DNA from: Mycosarcoma maydis
Taxonomy: Eukaryota > Basidiomycota > Ustilaginomycetes > Ustilaginales
Direction of reading: 5' to 3'
DNA length: 64,000 nt
NCBI RefSeq assembly: GCF_000328475.2
Contig: NC_026480.1
Location: forward strand, 868,001-932,000
The notes under the pieces were generated by a model. That model worked only from the letters and a program-made list of their open reading frames with translations, searched no databases and was not told where the DNA came from. The position numbers were made by a program, and so were the translations under genes. Shown piece by piece: positions 61,263-64,000 of the stretch (its first letter is position 1; the number at the start of each line of letters is the position of its first letter).

Positions 61263-64000
61263 ATGATGGATCGACACTATCCCCCGGAGCCATCGTACTC
61301 CACCATCAAAGTGACCTCAGGTTCCAAAGGCCCAATCAAATCTTCGGTTTCCACCATTATAGAATCGGCCAAGCGTGTCCATACCTCCAAGACCGCTTCG
61401 TCCCTTCTCCCTGGTGCAAGCGGACCTTTGCTTGGAAACAAGCTCACCTCCAACTCTTCCGAATACACCACCGCCTCGGCCCTTGTCTATCCTTTCTCAC
61501 CAGGAGAAGCGCCACCCGTCGAGCCAAGCTTGTTCGCCTATTCGTCAACCTCCTCTGTCAACAAACTGCCCAAGAGACTCAAAAACAGCAATGCCAGTAT
61601 CTACACTGCCCAAACTAAGGCAAGCACACGCACAAAGAGTACAGAACGCGCCACCATCCGCAATGCTCGCGGAGAGATCGAGTGGAAGGATGCACCTCCG
61701 GTTCCTCCCGCTCTCGCCTCTTCTTCGCGCCACCATCTTTCGGCCATGCCTTCTGGCTCGCATTCACGACGGACCCCTTCGCCTTATGATGAATTGGCGC
61801 CCAGATCGCGCACGCGCTCAAATGGTGCGCTTAGCCGTGCCTACGACGAATCTCGTCCTACAGCCAGATCTCAACCAGCAGACATCCCCTACAAAGCGAT
61901 TGGAAGCATTTCGGTGCCCTTGTCCCTACAGCGGCCCAGAAACAGACGCAGATCCACAGATGACGCTGACGGATTCCACACGGCCGACGAAGAAGACCTC
62001 GAAGCGCGCGAATGGGAGCGCAAGCGAGAGCGTCAGATGGCAGCCGATCGATACGAAGTCCATCAACGTCAACAGGCGCGCGAAGAGGAAGAGCGACGTG
62101 CTCGGAAACGTGCCGAACGCGATCGACTCGTGTTAGAAGCCAGGGAAAGAGAACGTGAAGCCGAGGCCAAAGCACACGCCGAACGAGAAGCACGTAGACT
62201 CGCTCGCGAGCAGGCCGAAAAGAAAGAGGCAGAGCGCAAAAGGCTTCAGCACGAAGAAGCACAACGTAGGCGCATCGAAGCTCAAAAGGCCGCAGCAGAG
62301 GAACGCGAGCGCAAGGAACGCGAAGCAGAGCAAAGAAGAGCGAAAAGAAAGCAGCAGGCAGAGGAACGTCGCATCCGTGAGGAGCAAGAAGCTCAAGAAC
62401 GTCGCAAGCATGAGGAGCAAGAAGCCATCCGTAAAGCCGAGGAAAGGGCAAAGCGTCAAGAAGAGAAGCGACTTGCTGCCATCGAGCGCAAGAAGCGCGA
62501 AGAAGAAGAAGCCATTCGCAGAGCTGAAGAAGAGGTCAGGCGTAAGGAAGAAGAGCGACTGGCTGCTATCGAGGCTGAAAGGCTCGCCAGAGAAGCCGCG
62601 ATTCGAGCCGAGCGCGAAGCAATACTCGAGAAAGCGCGTCAGCTCGAAGAAGCAAAGCGTCAGGTCGAAGAAGAAGATCTTGCAGCTATTCGTGCCGGTC
62701 GCGCCGCAGATCAAAGTGCTCACCTCGCCCTTGCAGCCGGCTTCCCCTCTGCAGACCCAGAGCTTAATGCAAACCTGATCGGCAGCGACAACGAAGCTTC
62801 TGATACCGCTTCAGACGTGTTTGTTGATGCAGGGACTGCGGAAGAGACGGGCACTGAACCCAAAAGTGCCACTACCGACTCTATGGCACGCTCCACGTCC
62901 AACCTCGAGACGCCTTCTAGCACAGACGGTAGCTCGGATATGCCTACCACGCCAAGGGACGAGAACGGACTTGCGATTATGCCGCCCATTTCTTCTATAT
63001 CGGACCTTGAAAGGCACTCGTCTTCCAACCTCGGACACGGCCAGGTCAAGTTTGCTGCAGGGACCAATGGCAAAGCTACACCAATTGCCGCAATCGTCAC
63101 TTCTGTTCCGCTGAAAATGGCACCAAATAGGTCCGATCGCTTCCGTAATGCTGTCACGATCGGTGCAAGGACGAACGCCCCAGCCGCCTCCGATAGCGCC
63201 GCAGACCGAACCATCGTGCCTTCCATCTCGCTTCTCACAGCCACGTTTGCAGCCACAGAAGGTGAAGACGACGACGATGACGTCGAAGACAAGGAGCAAA
63301 CCAGCTACCACAAGGTGAAGCCCATCGGCCCGTATCGTGAGGGCGGTGTTACTTATGGAAATGGTTGGTGTGCTCACGGGCTCGCGGACCCCTCCCTTAC
63401 CATCGATCACCGAAGATACGTTCGCGTACCACGCAGTGCGGCAGATACGAACCAGAACACCGAATCAACCGGTCTACAATTTGACGAAGTCATGTACAGC
63501 GACCTTGGTGAGCTCATCTGGTCGGCTACCACGCCTGACGTGATCGCCCGTCTGATTTCCTACCTCGATTACACTGATGTCAAGGCGCTTCGTCAAACTT
63601 CCCAATCCATCCGCTTTGCCCTAAGCCAGCTCGCTGGTCGTGAAATTGTCCTCGCTCGCTTCCTTTCGTGCGTCGGCTACGAGGCGTGGACACCTGCCGA
63701 GGTGGATGGCAAGGTGGTGGATAAGGATCCTTTCCCGCTAAGCTTCAGCGACTGCGAAGGTTTCCTGCTCAGCTCTGAACTCCTTCCCGAATACGCTCTG
63801 GTCGGAGCCGAGTGGACAAGAGCACCGCACAAGATGGATCCTCGATACCCAAGGATAGCTCGTGCCTCGACTCGTGCGTACAATCGCGTACTGACAAGGT
63901 TGAGGATGCAGCCCAACTTCCGCGTGCCAAATCCGATCAAGCAGCAAGCTGGAGCATCGGCAGAGACGATGGTCATGAGTCCATGGAAGCCTGGTCGTGC
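61263..64000 (+). CDS. Large coiled-coil F-box-like protein (3' partial)
   Basis: An ATG-initiated frame stays open for 912 codons to the right edge of the window, so the end is missing. The N terminus (MMDRHYPPEPSYSTIKVTSG) and residues to ~240 are Ser/Pro-rich. Residues ~243-475 are an extremely charged Arg/Glu/Ala helix (repeats of EERERKER, RRAEEEVRRKEEERL type) that should form a long single helix or coiled coil. A Ser/Thr-rich linker follows, then GPYREGGVTYGNGWC. Near ~745-795 is an F-box-like segment, ELIWSATTPDVIARLISYLD followed by TDVKALRQTSQSIRFAL. F-box proteins link substrates to SCF ligases through Skp1. That role is inferred. No intron is visible so far. Confidence 0.8.
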   Translation, partial: MMDRHYPPEPSYSTIKVTSGSKGPIKSSVSTIIESAKRVHTSKTASSLLPGASGPLLGNKLTSNSSEYTTASALVYPFSPGEAPPVEPSLFAYSSTSSVNKLPKRLKNSNASIYTAQTKASTRTKSTERATIRNARGEIEWKDAPPVPPALASSSRHHLSAMPSGSHSRRTPSPYDELAPRSRTRSNGALSRAYDESRPTARSQPADIPYKAIGSISVPLSLQRPRNRRRSTDDADGFHTADEEDLEAREWERKRERQMAADRYEVHQRQQAREEEERRARKRAERDRLVLEAREREREAEAKAHAEREARRLAREQAEKKEAERKRLQHEEAQRRRIEAQKAAAEERERKEREAEQRRAKRKQQAEERRIREEQEAQERRKHEEQEAIRKAEERAKRQEEKRLAAIERKKREEEEAIRRAEEEVRRKEEERLAAIEAERLAREAAIRAEREAILEKARQLEEAKRQVEEEDLAAIRAGRAADQSAHLALAAGFPSADPELNANLIGSDNEASDTASDVFVDAGTAEETGTEPKSATTDSMARSTSNLETPSSTDGSSDMPTTPRDENGLAIMPPISSISDLERHSSSNLGHGQVKFAAGTNGKATPIAAIVTSVPLKMAPNRSDRFRNAVTIGARTNAPAASDSAADRTIVPSISLLTATFAATEGEDDDDDVEDKEQTSYHKVKPIGPYREGGVTYGNGWCAHGLADPSLTIDHRRYVRVPRSAADTNQNTESTGLQFDEVMYSDLGELIWSATTPDVIARLISYLDYTDVKALRQTSQSIRFALSQLAGREIVLARFLSCVGYEAWTPAEVDGKVVDKDPFPLSFSDCEGFLLSSELLPEYALVGAEWTRAPHKMDPRYPRIARASTRAYNRVLTRLRMQPNFRVPNPIKQQAGASAETMVMSPWKPGR

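Noticed and set aside
61375..62778. Plus-strand frames 61375-62136 and 62155-62778 (Lys/Arg/Ser-rich)
   Set aside because: Both are other-frame shadows of the large F-box-like gene, produced by its repetitive GAA/AAG/CGC codons.
1..64000. tRNA genes, transposable elements and CRISPR arrays
   Set aside because: I scanned for B-box-like GGTTCGANNCC on both strands and found no copy with a plausible A box and cloverleaf. No transposase or reverse transcriptase frame and no regularly spaced direct repeats were seen. A tRNAscan-SE run would settle the tRNA question.

Overview
This window is nuclear DNA of a basidiomycete fungus, most likely a smut or smut-related yeast (Ustilaginales: the Ustilago / Sporisorium / Pseudozyma group). 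The reasons are compact protein-coding genes on both strands, many of them intronless, short GT..AG introns (roughly 75-270 bp), and a fungal gene set that includes an ENA-type P-type ATPase, RIT1, DBP3, an APS kinase and a DUF7923-like/CCCH protein. Intergenic DNA is full of a short AATCACG-type word. The species assignment is inference. There is no rRNA, transposase, CRISPR array or viral gene, and I found no convincing tRNA. Two runs of exactly 100 N (52676-52775 and 55524-55623) are assembly gaps, each inside a transporter gene.

Layout. 1-9 kb: 3' part of a PGM2/phosphopentomutase-type hexose mutase, a class 3 lipase, a DUF1479 Fe(II)/2-oxoglutarate-type protein and a CYP52/CYP63-like P450. 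9-14.6 kb: gene-poor, with a conserved-looking mitochondrial protein and a spliced Kex2-processed, probably GPI-anchored surface protein. 14.6-25 kb: APS kinase (MET14) divergent from a mitochondrial HTD2-like dehydratase, MsrB divergent from CDT2, then DPH7 and a wax-synthase-like MBOAT enzyme. 25-33.6 kb: the DEAD-box helicase DBP3, a spliced SDR, a secreted protein of unknown function, a Rab4 GTPase and the RWD protein GIR2. 34-42 kb: a three-exon gene joining an EXPERA-like four-helix module to a PAQR (adiponectin-receptor/IZH) receptor, a tail-anchored unknown protein, a polytopic membrane protein with a KKxx tail, an alpha/beta hydrolase and a small spliced cytochrome b5. 42.8-48.3 kb: RIT1, REV7 (long tail) and a DUF7923-like/CCCH zinc-finger protein. 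50-60 kb: an ENA-type Na+/K+ efflux ATPase and a full-length ABCC transporter whose first nucleotide-binding domain looks degenerate. 61.3-64 kb: a large coiled-coil F-box-like protein that runs off the window.

Most neighbours are unrelated housekeeping genes, and divergent pairs share 0.3-0.9 kb promoters. Loose functional threads are lipid metabolism (lipase, P450, MBOAT enzyme, HTD2), sulfur and redox chemistry (MET14, MsrB) and ion or drug efflux (ENA, ABCC). I see no biosynthetic cluster.

The strongest unexplained signal is the intergenic word AATCACGAAT/ATTCGTGATT. I counted at least 20 exact copies, all outside the exons I call, where about 0.1 would be expected by chance. Other items worth checking are the EXPERA-PAQR fusion, the degenerate ABCC NBD1, and a pair of ACGCGT boxes upstream of CDT2.
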